A program made the position numbers and the translations under genes. Shown piece by piece: positions 51,770-60,531 of a DNA stretch of 64,000 bases (its first letter is position 1; each line of letters starts with the position of its first letter). The stretch comes from Dialister sp900541485 (GTDB lineage: Bacteria; Bacillota; Negativicutes; Veillonellales; Dialisteraceae): the NCBI GenBank assembly GCA_965119665.1, contig OZ221974.1, positions 868,001-932,000 on the forward strand, given 5' to 3'. Below the pieces are notes generated by a model that was given only the letters and a program-made list of their open reading frames with translations, ran no database searches and had not been told where the DNA came from.

Positions 51770-52834
51770 TTATAACTGATACCCCGGTGATGTATGGCCC
51801 GGATAATATTCCACACCTTGGTATGTAGTTACCCATTCTTTATACACTTCTTCAGGATTCAAGTCCGGTAAATATTCCGGATATAAGAATTTTGCTATGT
51901 ACATCGTTCCTACCAACTTAGATGCTCCTCCATGGGAATAGTGAGACAATAAAAGAATTTTGTTATCTTTTACGGCTTTTATTTCATCCCAGGCAGGTCG
52001 GTTAATAATATCTTGCCGTATTCTTTCCATATCTTCTTTTGTCGGCGGATAAAGAGATGAATACACATTAGCTTCTGAAACCTTGACAATATATTCCGGA
52101 TTTCTACGTACTACTTCTTCTAAATTAATTTTAGTAGATTTTTCATCTTTAAAAATATTATCCCCATGTGCAAATTCTACCATCTTAAAGAAATAGTCTC
52201 CCGGAACAGTTGTATTGCCTGCCCTTCTATACTCAAAGTAAATTGATTTTTTAGGAACCCCTTTAAGTTGCTTGTTTATGTAATCAAGCTTTTCAGAAAA
52301 ATAACGAATCAATTGGTCTGCTTCTTTTTCTTTACCGAAAATAGTTCCTATCATTTTGGCATTTTCTATAAAATGATCTGTAAAATATGCGTCACAAACA
52401 ATAACCTTAATTCCAAAAGGCTCTAATTTTTTTACCGCCTCCTCCCATGTACCGTTTCCTGTCAGAATCAATGCTTCCGGATTCAATTCTATAATTTTTT
52501 CATAATTTAATTCTCTCTGACTTGCCCCAATAACTTGGTTTTCTTTAAATTTATTTTTAAAACCTGCTTTATCTTGAAAAATATTATAGTCAACCCCTAC
52601 AATAGTATTTCCTGCCTGTACTGCTGTAATAAGTTCTGCATTATATGCATTTGCAACCGCTACACGAGTAACCGGCTTTTCTAAAGCAATAGATCTCCCC
52701 ACACTATCAACAATATGGATCGTTTGCGAATCTTGCGGAATTACCTTCACACTTTCATTTTTACTTTGGCATCCGGCACAAAAGAAAATCAAACAGGCAA
52801 TCATGAATAAATGCACGTATCTCTTAATTACCAT
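51770..52834 (-). CDS. Siderophore/cobalamin-type ABC substrate-binding lipoprotein
   Basis: The 354-residue FecB/BtuF-type protein has a lipoprotein signal with lipid Cys22 (FFCAGC). Two Rossmann-like lobes are linked by a long helix; motifs include NAYNAELITAVQAG, EKIIELNPEALILTGNG and EVVRRNPEYIVKVSEA. It carries an iron chelate, haem or cobalamin to the permease; the ligand is unknown. AAAAGGGGGAC precedes the ATG. Part of the AT-rich cassette 49.5-54.7 kb. Confidence 0.88.
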   Translation of the reverse strand: MVIKRYVHLFMIACLIFFCAGCQSKNESVKVIPQDSQTIHIVDSVGRSIALEKPVTRVAVANAYNAELITAVQAGNTIVGVDYNIFQDKAGFKNKFKENQVIGASQRELNYEKIIELNPEALILTGNGTWEEAVKKLEPFGIKVIVCDAYFTDHFIENAKMIGTIFGKEKEADQLIRYFSEKLDYINKQLKGVPKKSIYFEYRRAGNTTVPGDYFFKMVEFAHGDNIFKDEKSTKINLEEVVRRNPEYIVKVSEANVYSSLYPPTKEDMERIRQDIINRPAWDEIKAVKDNKILLLSHYSHGGASKLVGTMYIAKFLYPEYLPDLNPEEVYKEWVTTYQGVEYYPGHTSPGYQL

Positions 52835-52919
52835 ATCTGTCCCCCTTTTATAAAAGTTTAACCAGGTTAATTATATCTATTATAAATTATTAATTTTTTT
52901 ATTTTAGTATAATGTTGTT

Positions 52920-53690
52920 TTATTTATTGTCAAGCAGATTAATATACCGAACTCCAAAACGATCAAAAGTAAATGTATTTACTCCATAAACAGCTCTTGC
53001 ATTATCAGGATTTAAAATATCTTGAGGTTTTCCGTCTTTCCATAAAACGCCTTCTTTTATAATTAAAATACGACTACAAAACAAAGATGCCAAATTAAGA
53101 TCATGAATTGTCATCACAATCGATATCTTTGATTCCTTGACAAGATTTCTCGCAATGTTCAGGACCTCCACCTGATGTTTAACATCTAAACTACTGGTCG
53201 GTTCGTCCATAAGAATCATCTCCGGTCTCCCCGCTAAAGCTCTGGCAACAAATACCCTTTGTCTTTCTCCTCCAGATAAGAAACGGATATCCCTAAGAAT
53301 ATAGTGATCCAGCCCCACTCTCTTTAATGCTAAAAAAGCTGCTTCCTTATCTTTTTTATTAAAACTTCTTCCGCTATAAGGAATTCTTCCCATCAAAACC
53401 GTATTCATGACAGAAACAGGAAATCCTGCATTGATATACTGGGGAACATAGGCTATTTTTCGTGCAATAGCATTCAGACTTAATTTATAAATATTTTCTC
53501 CGTCGATTAAAATCTTCCCGGAATCGATTTTATGTATGCGATTAATACATTTTAACAGAGTGCTTTTCCCTGTACCGTTTGGTCCTAAGATGCCAACAAA
53601 TTCCCCTTGATTAATCTTAAATGTCACATTTCTTAATGTAGGATAATTTCGTTTATAGGAAAATGTAACATCATTTAATTCCAATAACAT
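52920..53690 (-). CDS. FecE-type ABC transporter ATP-binding protein
   Basis: The 256-residue ATPase has Walker A GPNGTGKST, signature LSGGERQRVFVARAL, Walker B MILMDEPTSSLD and the H-loop MTIHDLN. Start ATG follows the permease stop codon directly. It energises the FecCD-type permease upstream. AT-rich; 85 bases separate it from the binding protein gene. Confidence 0.93.
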   Translation of the reverse strand: MLLELNDVTFSYKRNYPTLRNVTFKINQGEFVGILGPNGTGKSTLLKCINRIHKIDSGKILIDGENIYKLSLNAIARKIAYVPQYINAGFPVSVMNTVLMGRIPYSGRSFNKKDKEAAFLALKRVGLDHYILRDIRFLSGGERQRVFVARALAGRPEMILMDEPTSSLDVKHQVEVLNIARNLVKESKISIVMTIHDLNLASLFCSRILIIKEGVLWKDGKPQDILNPDNARAVYGVNTFTFDRFGVRYINLLDNK

Positions 53691-54725
53691 TTATTCCATT
53701 CTCCCTCTCATTGAAACTATTAAATGTATAAAAAGAGGCACTCCCAAAAACGAAATAACTATCCCTACAGGTATCATGACAGGATACAAAATATATCTTC
53801 CTATTGCATCCGAATATAAAAGCAAAGCCGCTCCTGTAACTGCTGACATAGGCAAAAAGGTTTTATGTTCATTTCCAACTAACGTTCTGGCAATATGGGG
53901 TGCAATCATTCCAACAAATCCTATAACACCGGTAAAGCTAATAATGGTAGACGTCAAAAGTACTGCTACTATTCCCGTTATCAATCTGATTTTTTCCGGA
54001 TAAATTCCTAAACTTTTAACCATCTCATCATCATTATTAACCATTGCATCTAAAGAAAGGCATAAGAAATAATATATACAAGAAGCTATAATAAGGATTA
54101 CCAAAGCAATACTGACCATCTCCCCATCAGCTTTATTAAAGCTCCCAAATGTCCACTGTATAATTTCTCCCAATTTGTATTCTTGTGCAAAAAATTGTAC
54201 AGTAGCACTCATAGCACTAAAGAAATAATTCATAGATATTCCAATTAAAACAAGTACAGATGCACTAATTCCCACCTTTGCAGATAAACTATATACCAAA
54301 AAAATACATGTACAAGAAGCTATAAAAGCCCCTGAAATAATCCCAAAGCTACTATGTACTATCTCATTCCCCGAAATAATGCATAAGGATGCCCCAAAAG
54401 CTGCTGCCGCAGAGACCCCCAGTGTAAAAGGGCTAACTAAATCATTATGAGTAACTGACTGCATAACTGCACCTGAAATGGATAGTCCCATTCCTGCAAT
54501 AATTGCCATTAATACAGCAGGTAGCCTCATATGAATAATGATTTTTTCTTCTGCACTTAATGTTTCCATCATAAAAAATTTATAAAAAATATCTGGCAAA
54601 GTAAACAAAGATGTTTTGGTCAAAACAGTCATAAAAAACATGGCTGACAATAGCGAGAAAATAGTTACTCCTACAATTATTTTTATTTTATAACACTGTT
54701 TTTTTTCATAAGCTTCTTCTGTCAT
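53691..54725 (-). CDS. FecCD-type ABC transporter permease
   Basis: The 344-residue permease has about ten transmembrane helices and family motifs HMRLPAVLMAIIAGMGLSISG, QSVTHNDLVSPFTLGVSAAA-like (shortened) and GFVGMIAPHIARTLVG. Only one permease gene is present, so it likely acts as a homodimer, as BtuC does. I start at MTEEAYEK (54725), 5 bases after GAGG; a GTG two codons earlier is possible. It begins 22 bases after the NikE-like gene although its base composition differs sharply. Confidence 0.92.
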   Translation of the reverse strand: MTEEAYEKKQCYKIKIIVGVTIFSLLSAMFFMTVLTKTSLFTLPDIFYKFFMMETLSAEEKIIIHMRLPAVLMAIIAGMGLSISGAVMQSVTHNDLVSPFTLGVSAAAAFGASLCIISGNEIVHSSFGIISGAFIASCTCIFLVYSLSAKVGISASVLVLIGISMNYFFSAMSATVQFFAQEYKLGEIIQWTFGSFNKADGEMVSIALVILIIASCIYYFLCLSLDAMVNNDDEMVKSLGIYPEKIRLITGIVAVLLTSTIISFTGVIGFVGMIAPHIARTLVGNEHKTFLPMSAVTGAALLLYSDAIGRYILYPVMIPVGIVISFLGVPLFIHLIVSMRGRME

Positions 54726-54747
54726 TTTCACCTCGTAAACAATTATT

Positions 54748-55497
54748 TCAAAAATCTTCGAAAGCGGCGATAAGTTCTTTTGTATATGCCTGTTTCGGAT
54801 TTTTATATAAGACTCCGGTTTTCTCCATTTCTATGAGCCGTCCCGCTTTTAATATCCCTATGCGGTCGGCACAGGAATGGAGCAGGTCCAGGTCATGGGA
54901 AATGAAGAGGTAGGAAATATTTTGTTCTTTTTGTATTTCTTTTAATATATCGATAATTTGTGCCTGCACGGATACATCAAGCATGGACGTCGGTTCATCA
55001 AGAATCAGAAGCCGCGGTTTCAGAAACAGCAGGCGGGCGAGGCATATTCTTTGCACTTCGCCGCCGGATAACTGGTGCGGCCTCCGGTCCAGCAATTCTT
55101 CCCGCAATTGGAACCGTTCCATGACTTTCGGAATTTCCTTTTCATAGTCTACGGATATTCCCTGTATCCTTGACGGTTCTTTCATCGATTCGATGATTTT
55201 CATTCTCGGATTCAGTGAGGCCAGGGGATTTTGGAAAAGCATTTGTATTTCCCTGTTCTTCCCCGCTTTATTGGTGATATCTTTTCCGTCAAAGAAAAGT
55301 TTCCCTTTTTGTATCTGTATAAGCCCCATGATGATTCTTGAAATCGTCGATTTCCCGGCGCCGCTGGCTCCCGTAAGTCCGACGGTTTCACCCGCTTCTA
55401 TGGTGAAGGATATGTCATGAAGAATTTCTTTTTTCTCTTTATGTATCCATCCCGTTTCAAATTCTTTACAGATGTGTTCTGCCGAAAGGAGTGTCAT
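54748..55497 (-). CDS. NikE-like ABC transporter ATP-binding protein
   Basis: The 249-residue ATPase has Walker A GASGAGKST, signature LSGGEVQRICLARLL and Walker B LLILDEPTSMLD. It belongs to the nickel/peptide importer type and pairs with the NikD-like ATPase. Its ATG overlaps the previous stop codon (ATGA), with GGAGG upstream. Confidence 0.9.
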   Translation of the reverse strand: MTLLSAEHICKEFETGWIHKEKKEILHDISFTIEAGETVGLTGASGAGKSTISRIIMGLIQIQKGKLFFDGKDITNKAGKNREIQMLFQNPLASLNPRMKIIESMKEPSRIQGISVDYEKEIPKVMERFQLREELLDRRPHQLSGGEVQRICLARLLFLKPRLLILDEPTSMLDVSVQAQIIDILKEIQKEQNISYLFISHDLDLLHSCADRIGILKAGRLIEMEKTGVLYKNPKQAYTKELIAAFEDF

Positions 55498-56300
55498 CGG
55501 TCCGCCTCCTTTATTTCCGAATGCCTGTTTCTGTCAGGAGCGGCGGCAAAGAGCTTTTTGGTATAGTCATGGCCCGGATTTTGAAATATGTCCGCCGTTT
55601 TCCCGAATTCCACTAAATCTCCTTTATAAATAATCGCCGTGCGGTCCGATATCCGTTCCGCCAGACGCAGGTCGTGGGTAATCAGAATAATTCCGATGCC
55701 TTGTTTTTTCAGTTGCCGGAATGCTTCTGCCACTTGTTCCCGTACAAAAGCATCCAAACCTTTTGTCGGTTCGTCGGCAATCAGCCATTCCGGATGCGGC
55801 AGTGTCATCATCGCTGTCATGACACGCTGTGCCATACCTCCGGAAAGTTGGTACGGATAGTTGTCCCAGATATCTTCCGCCTCTTTGAGTCCGTATTTCT
55901 GCAGTTGGCGGATTCCGTTTTCCTTTTCTTCTTCTTCTTTTTTCTTTCTGTGGAAACAGATGCCTTCAAGGACCTGTTTTCCTATTTTCATAAGAGGATT
56001 CATGGCGGCTACGGGATCCTGGGCAATCCAGCCTATTCTGTTTCCCCTCACTTTGTTCATTTCTTTTTCCGGCAGACGGAGCAGATTTGTTTCTCCCAGA
56101 TAAATCTCGCCCTCTATGACCGCCGAATCGTCAAGCAGCCTTATAACGGCACTTCCGAGAATGGATTTACCGCTTCCCGACTCTCCGATAACGGCTGTGA
56201 TTTCTCCCTGTTTGAGCGTAAGGCTCACCGGATTCAGTACACGTCTCTGTTCTTTCCCTTCAGGAAAGGAGACGGATAGATTTTTGATTTCTATGTCCAT
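55494..56300 (-). CDS. NikD-like ABC transporter ATP-binding protein
   Basis: The 268-residue ATPase has Walker A GESGSGKSI, signature LSGGMAQRVMTAMM and Walker B WLIADEPTKGLD, and the typical Nik/Dpp/Opp C-terminal extension. I start at MDIEIKN (56300), 7 bases after AAAAGGAG; the ATG 18 bases upstream lies in that site. Nearly abuts the NikC-like stop codon. Confidence 0.9.
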   Translation of the reverse strand: MDIEIKNLSVSFPEGKEQRRVLNPVSLTLKQGEITAVIGESGSGKSILGSAVIRLLDDSAVIEGEIYLGETNLLRLPEKEMNKVRGNRIGWIAQDPVAAMNPLMKIGKQVLEGICFHRKKKEEEEKENGIRQLQKYGLKEAEDIWDNYPYQLSGGMAQRVMTAMMTLPHPEWLIADEPTKGLDAFVREQVAEAFRQLKKQGIGIILITHDLRLAERISDRTAIIYKGDLVEFGKTADIFQNPGHDYTKKLFAAAPDRNRHSEIKEADR

Positions 56301-56301
56301 G

Positions 56302-57141
56302 TCATTTCTCCTTTTCAAAGGGGGATTTTTTGATTTGCAAAAAGTCTCGCAGAGCGTCCCCGATAAGATTGATGGAAAGGCAGAAGAGAGTGATTCCGAT
56401 GCCCGGTGCCATAATCATGAGGGGATAAGAACGGAAATAGGTACGGGCATCGCTGATCATGACGCCCCAGTCCGCAGTGGGCGGAGATACGCCGAGTCCG
56501 AGATACGACAGAGCCGCTGCGGAAAGAAGTGATGTCCCCGTCCGGAGTGTAAAGAGGACAATAATCACGGGGAGAAGATTGGGAAGTACATATTTCATAA
56601 GGATATACCAATGCCCTGCTCCGAGACTCCGTATGCCCTCCATATACGTTTCTCCTTTTATACGCCGCACTTCATTACGGACAATACGGGAGAATCCTGT
56701 CCACGAGGTCAGGGTCAGGGCAATAATGATACGGGCATTATTTTCGGGAAGAATCGCTGCAATCGCTATCATAAGGCTCGTTCCGGGGAGTCCCTGGAAA
56801 ACGGCAACCAAAGACTGGATGGCTTTATCGATAAATCCGCCGAAATATCCGCCCGCCATACCGAGCGTAAGTCCTACAAGCATAGTACAAAGTGCCGCAC
56901 AGAAAGCAAAAGCAACTGACGATCGGGCACCGTAAATCGTCCGGGAAAGGATATCTCTTCCCAAAGCATCTGTGCCGAGCCAGTGGGCCGGCGAGCTGTA
57001 TTCCAATATTTCGTCCATCGATACGGCAGAAGGATCATAAGGAGCTATCCACGGTGCAAAGACGGCGGCCGCCACGATAACGGTAACGGTCAAGGCGGCA
57101 AAGCCGTAAAGGATATGGAGATACGTAGTTTTCCGTTTCAT
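56302..57141 (-). CDS. NikC/DppC-like ABC transporter permease
   Basis: The 279-residue inner-membrane permease starts MKRKTTYLH, with a first helix, the PYDPSAVSMDEIL periplasmic segment, LGTDALGRDILSRTIYGAR and five more helices including the EAA-like loop (YMEGIRSLGAGHWYILMKYVLP). Start at 57141 overlaps the NikB-like stop (ATGA), with AAAGGAG upstream. Confidence 0.92.
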   Translation of the reverse strand: MKRKTTYLHILYGFAALTVTVIVAAAVFAPWIAPYDPSAVSMDEILEYSSPAHWLGTDALGRDILSRTIYGARSSVAFAFCAALCTMLVGLTLGMAGGYFGGFIDKAIQSLVAVFQGLPGTSLMIAIAAILPENNARIIIALTLTSWTGFSRIVRNEVRRIKGETYMEGIRSLGAGHWYILMKYVLPNLLPVIIVLFTLRTGTSLLSAAALSYLGLGVSPPTADWGVMISDARTYFRSYPLMIMAPGIGITLFCLSINLIGDALRDFLQIKKSPFEKEK

Positions 57142-58088
57142 CCGTTTTCTCCTTTCCGTACCAACGGGTTCAGAAGATAGCAAATGATATCCACTGCATA
57201 GTTAAATACGATAAAGACGGTACCGCTGACGATAACATAGCCTTGAATGACGGGATAATCTCTTCCCCATATCGCCGCGAGAACGTAACTTCCCAGTCCG
57301 GGAATGGAAAACATGTCTTCAATAATGACGGACCCGCCGAGAACGGAACCGAAGTACGTTCCCAAAAGAGTGATGACGGGAATTAAGGAGTTCGGCAATA
57401 CATGGCGTTTCATGATGAGGGACAGCGGAATTCCTTTCGCTTTTTCCGTCAGGATAAATTCTTTTTCCATCACTTCAAGCATGGTCGTCTGCTGAAGACG
57501 CATCACCGCCGCCATCGTTCCCAAAGCGAGGACGAAAGAGGGCATAATCATCTGCCGTATCGTCCCGTATCCGCTGGACGGAAGAATCTGTAAATGTTCC
57601 GAGAAAAGAAGCATACAGAGAATGGCCATCCAGAAAGACGGAATGGAAATACAAAGAAGCGACAGGATACGGAGTCCGAATTCGGAAACGCTGTCTTTTT
57701 TCCGTGCCGCCCATACGCCGAGAGGAACGCCGAGACAAATAACCCAGCCGATAGCACAAACGGCAAGGTGGAGCGTGACGGGAAATCGTCTCAAGATTTC
57801 ATTCAGAACAGGTTTTTGCGTCAGGTAGGAATTTCCGAGATCCCCCTGTACCGCATGAAACAGCCAACTTCCGTACTGTATCCACAAAGGACGGTCAAGT
57901 CCCATCGTATGGCGCATAGCCGCCAATTCTTCCATAGTCGGCTCACTCGCCCCGTCCATGGTAAGAACGGCCAGTGCGGGATCGCCGGGGGAAAGTATCC
58001 CCAAAAGAAAAGATAAAATCGTAATGCCTATCAAAAAAGGAATGAGCAGTAAAAGCCTGTGCCCCGCATAGGAAAGAAACGCTTTCAT
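57138..58088 (-). CDS. NikB/DppB-like ABC transporter permease
   Basis: The 316-residue permease has six predicted helices, GDLGNSYLTQKPVLNEI and the EAA-like loop (FILTEKAKGIPLSLIMKRHV), ending in the SGTVFIVFNYAVDIICYLL helix. Start ATG at 58088 overlaps the binding-protein stop (ATGA) and follows AAAGGAGG. Partner of the NikC-like permease. Confidence 0.92.
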   Translation of the reverse strand: MKAFLSYAGHRLLLLIPFLIGITILSFLLGILSPGDPALAVLTMDGASEPTMEELAAMRHTMGLDRPLWIQYGSWLFHAVQGDLGNSYLTQKPVLNEILRRFPVTLHLAVCAIGWVICLGVPLGVWAARKKDSVSEFGLRILSLLCISIPSFWMAILCMLLFSEHLQILPSSGYGTIRQMIMPSFVLALGTMAAVMRLQQTTMLEVMEKEFILTEKAKGIPLSLIMKRHVLPNSLIPVITLLGTYFGSVLGGSVIIEDMFSIPGLGSYVLAAIWGRDYPVIQGYVIVSGTVFIVFNYAVDIICYLLNPLVRKGENG

Positions 58089-59647
58089 GTGTCCTCCTTT
58101 TTCCAATAGACTTTATCGAGAGTAATTCCGTATACGGCCGCATCATAGCCGCCCAGCGCATTGGAAGATACGGCGATATTTTCATCTTCCATAAGCGGAA
58201 TCATGCCGGGCGGATGAAGAAGAAGCTGGTCCAGAATTTCCGTATAAATCGCCCTTCTCTCCTCTACATCGTACGTGGTTTTCAGCCGTTCGAAACACTC
58301 ATCGACCACGGGATTTTCATAACCGATATGATTGGCTTTATTAGTCGCCCCGTCAGAAGCAAAATATTCCGACAAAAGCGAGGTGGGATCCAGATTTCCC
58401 AAGCCTCTTGTCCCGATAGACATATCATAATCGCCGCTTCTCATTAATTTTTTAGAAGTCATGCTGTCTACCATGACGATTTTCGCATCAAGTCCCAAAG
58501 GTCTCAATTCCGCTTGGATAAATTCAGAAATAATCTTATACGGATACCGTGCCATACCGTATTGGGGAAGTAAAAATTTCACAGTCACCCGCTTATCCCC
58601 CAGCACTTCCCGGGCAAGCTCTTTCGCCTTCACCGGGTCATACACGGGCTTTTCGATATGCCCAAAAGGATTCGTACTGTTCAGGAAACTCCGGGTAGGT
58701 ACGGCAAATCCGCGGAAATAATGATTGACGATTTTTTCTCTGTCAACCGCCAAGTCGATGGCCCGTCTCATTCTTTCATCTTGGAAAGGAAAACGGCTTC
58801 CGTTCAGTGTCAGATAATGGGAAATCGTCGAATGGGCGGAATTGACGGAAAAACGCCCGTCCCGTTCCAGCTCCTCTGCCATAATGGGAGCGAGTCCGCC
58901 TAAGTCAAGAACCCCTTGTATTTCCCCTGATTTCATCGCCGAATACCTTGTATCGGGAGAAGGAATGGTCCGTATCCGGATTCGTTTCGCCTTTGCTTTT
59001 TCACCGTGATAGCCGTCAAACCTTTCGAGAATGGCATAAGAATCGGGTACTCTTTCTATAATTTGAAACGGCCCTGTTCCTCTTGCAATGCCTGTCCAAT
59101 CCCCGGTTTCACTGTTAAAACATTTCGGACTGAACATCGCACTCCCCCAGCCGGCCATACGGTAAATGAGCATCGGCACAGGGTGCTTGAACCGCAGACG
59201 GAGAGAATCATTTCCCACCGCCTCCGCCGCTTCCAAGCCGGGATAGATGCGGTCAATCAAAAAACCGTAAAACGTAGACGGACGATATCCCATATTTTGA
59301 TAGCGTTTGAAATTCTCTACCGCCGCAGGCGCGTCAAAAGGCTCTCCGTCCTGGAAAAGGACGTTCCGTTTCAAATGAAATATCCATTCCGTTTTATTCT
59401 CGTTGCTTTCCCATGATTCCGCCAGAACGGGAACAGCCTCCCCATCATTGGAAATACCGACCAGCGGCTCCCATACCTTGAGTATCGTCGTCGCATAGTA
59501 CGGGTCTTTATTTCCCGGCACGAGATCTCTGGCGGCGGCAAGAACGATTTCCGCCTCGCCCTTTCGTTCCTGCGTCTTACACCCTTGCAAGACACCGAAA
59601 AAACAAAGGAGAAGCACGCTTAACAGAAAAACAGTAAATTTTCTCAT
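58085..59647 (-). CDS. NikA-like nickel/peptide ABC substrate-binding lipoprotein
   Basis: The 520-residue cluster C binding protein has a lipoprotein signal (lipid Cys23 in GVLQGC). VFQDGEPFDAPAAVENFKR-type text (residues about 95-112) matches the NikA/CntA form (GEPFDAxAAxENF) rather than DppA; VYEPLV is here VWEPLVGI. Also TGPFQIIERVPDSYAI and MRRAIDLAVDREKIV. These suggest nickel or a nickel-chelate as ligand, not proven. Start MRKFTV (59647) follows AAAGGG. It overlaps or abuts the methyltransferase and NikB-like genes. Confidence 0.85.
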   Translation of the reverse strand: MRKFTVFLLSVLLLCFFGVLQGCKTQERKGEAEIVLAAARDLVPGNKDPYYATTILKVWEPLVGISNDGEAVPVLAESWESNENKTEWIFHLKRNVLFQDGEPFDAPAAVENFKRYQNMGYRPSTFYGFLIDRIYPGLEAAEAVGNDSLRLRFKHPVPMLIYRMAGWGSAMFSPKCFNSETGDWTGIARGTGPFQIIERVPDSYAILERFDGYHGEKAKAKRIRIRTIPSPDTRYSAMKSGEIQGVLDLGGLAPIMAEELERDGRFSVNSAHSTISHYLTLNGSRFPFQDERMRRAIDLAVDREKIVNHYFRGFAVPTRSFLNSTNPFGHIEKPVYDPVKAKELAREVLGDKRVTVKFLLPQYGMARYPYKIISEFIQAELRPLGLDAKIVMVDSMTSKKLMRSGDYDMSIGTRGLGNLDPTSLLSEYFASDGATNKANHIGYENPVVDECFERLKTTYDVEERRAIYTEILDQLLLHPPGMIPLMEDENIAVSSNALGGYDAAVYGITLDKVYWKKEDT

Positions 59648-59661
59648 ACATACCCTTTCTG

Positions 59662-60474
59662 TCATTTTTTATAAGAAACAGCCATGGTTTCCCGCCACTG
59701 CCTGATTTCAATCCCCTTCTCCGAAGGTGTGGCAAGCCGGAGCAATTTTTCCCGTATGGCCTTCTCATAACGGGGGAACTCGCTCCCCAGCTCTTTCCTG
59801 ATTTCTTCCAAGGCATTTTCAATATCCGGGAATTCCCGCTTTTTCTTGTATTTCATAAACCGCACATCGCAGTGCATGTCCTGCTCCCAGAAAAACATGG
59901 GAAGAAGACGGTAATCCTTCTGCTCCGCCGCAGAAATTCCCAAAGAGGTATACAGCTCATAAAAGAAAGACCGCTGTATCGTTCTGAGAATAAGAATTCC
60001 TTTTTTGGCAAACTTTTTCATTTTGCCGACAGCTTTTCTGATTTCCCGGACACGGTAAAGAGAATTCACACTTACGATATAATCCGCCGGCACCGTCAAC
60101 TCTGCATCTTCCCATTTTCCGCAGACCGTCCCGACATTTTCAATGCCCTCTGCCGCCAGACGCTTTTCCAGCTCTGCCAGCATAGCCTCCGAAAAATCGA
60201 TACCGAGAATATGCCCTGCTTTCTTTGCCATAAGAACGGTAAAATTTCCTGTTCCCGGGCCTATTTCAATCACCGAAGACCCTTCTTCGATAAAAGAGAG
60301 AATCGTTTCTGCCAATAAAGGGGTATCGTGATTCAGATTATTTTTCTCCGTAAAATCAGGAGCCATCTTCACCCAAAAAGCCCGCTCGATTTCATCATTG
60401 AAATTCCGTTCCTTTTCGGGATTCCCCCGTCCCAGTGCCAAAAGCCACTCTTCTGAAAGAAAATCTTTTTCCAT
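59662..60474 (-). CDS. Class I SAM-dependent methyltransferase in the nickel-type uptake operon
   Basis: The 270-residue Rossmann methyltransferase has motif I VIEIGPGTGNFTVLMA, motif II ILGIDFSEAM, and YIVSVNSLYRVREIR. The acceptor is unknown. The start at 60474 follows GGGAG; the ATG 15 bases upstream lies inside that site. It is the first gene of a tight series into NikABCDE-like genes. Methylation of a small metal chelator, or handling of an imported one, is plausible (inference). The upstream gap contains a terminator-like hairpin behind the receptor gene. Confidence 0.85.
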   Translation of the reverse strand: MEKDFLSEEWLLALGRGNPEKERNFNDEIERAFWVKMAPDFTEKNNLNHDTPLLAETILSFIEEGSSVIEIGPGTGNFTVLMAKKAGHILGIDFSEAMLAELEKRLAAEGIENVGTVCGKWEDAELTVPADYIVSVNSLYRVREIRKAVGKMKKFAKKGILILRTIQRSFFYELYTSLGISAAEQKDYRLLPMFFWEQDMHCDVRFMKYKKKREFPDIENALEEIRKELGSEFPRYEKAIREKLLRLATPSEKGIEIRQWRETMAVSYKK

Positions 60475-60490
60475 ATCTTCTCCCGGCAAG

Positions 60491-60517
60491 AAAAAAGGGT
60501 GTCATAACGGCACCCTC
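60491..60517 (-). terminator. Terminator/attenuator between receptor A and the methyltransferase
   Basis: Between the receptor stop (60532) and the left-hand genes? On the plus strand AAAAAAGGGTG ... CACCCTCTTTT forms a GGGTG/CACCC stem with runs on both sides. For minus-strand transcription it lies upstream of receptor A's coding end only in coordinates below 60532, i.e. just after that stop? The methyltransferase start at 60474 is to its left, so the hairpin separates the receptor's 3' end from it. Confidence 0.65.
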
Positions 60518-60531
60518 TTTTATTATTTTTC

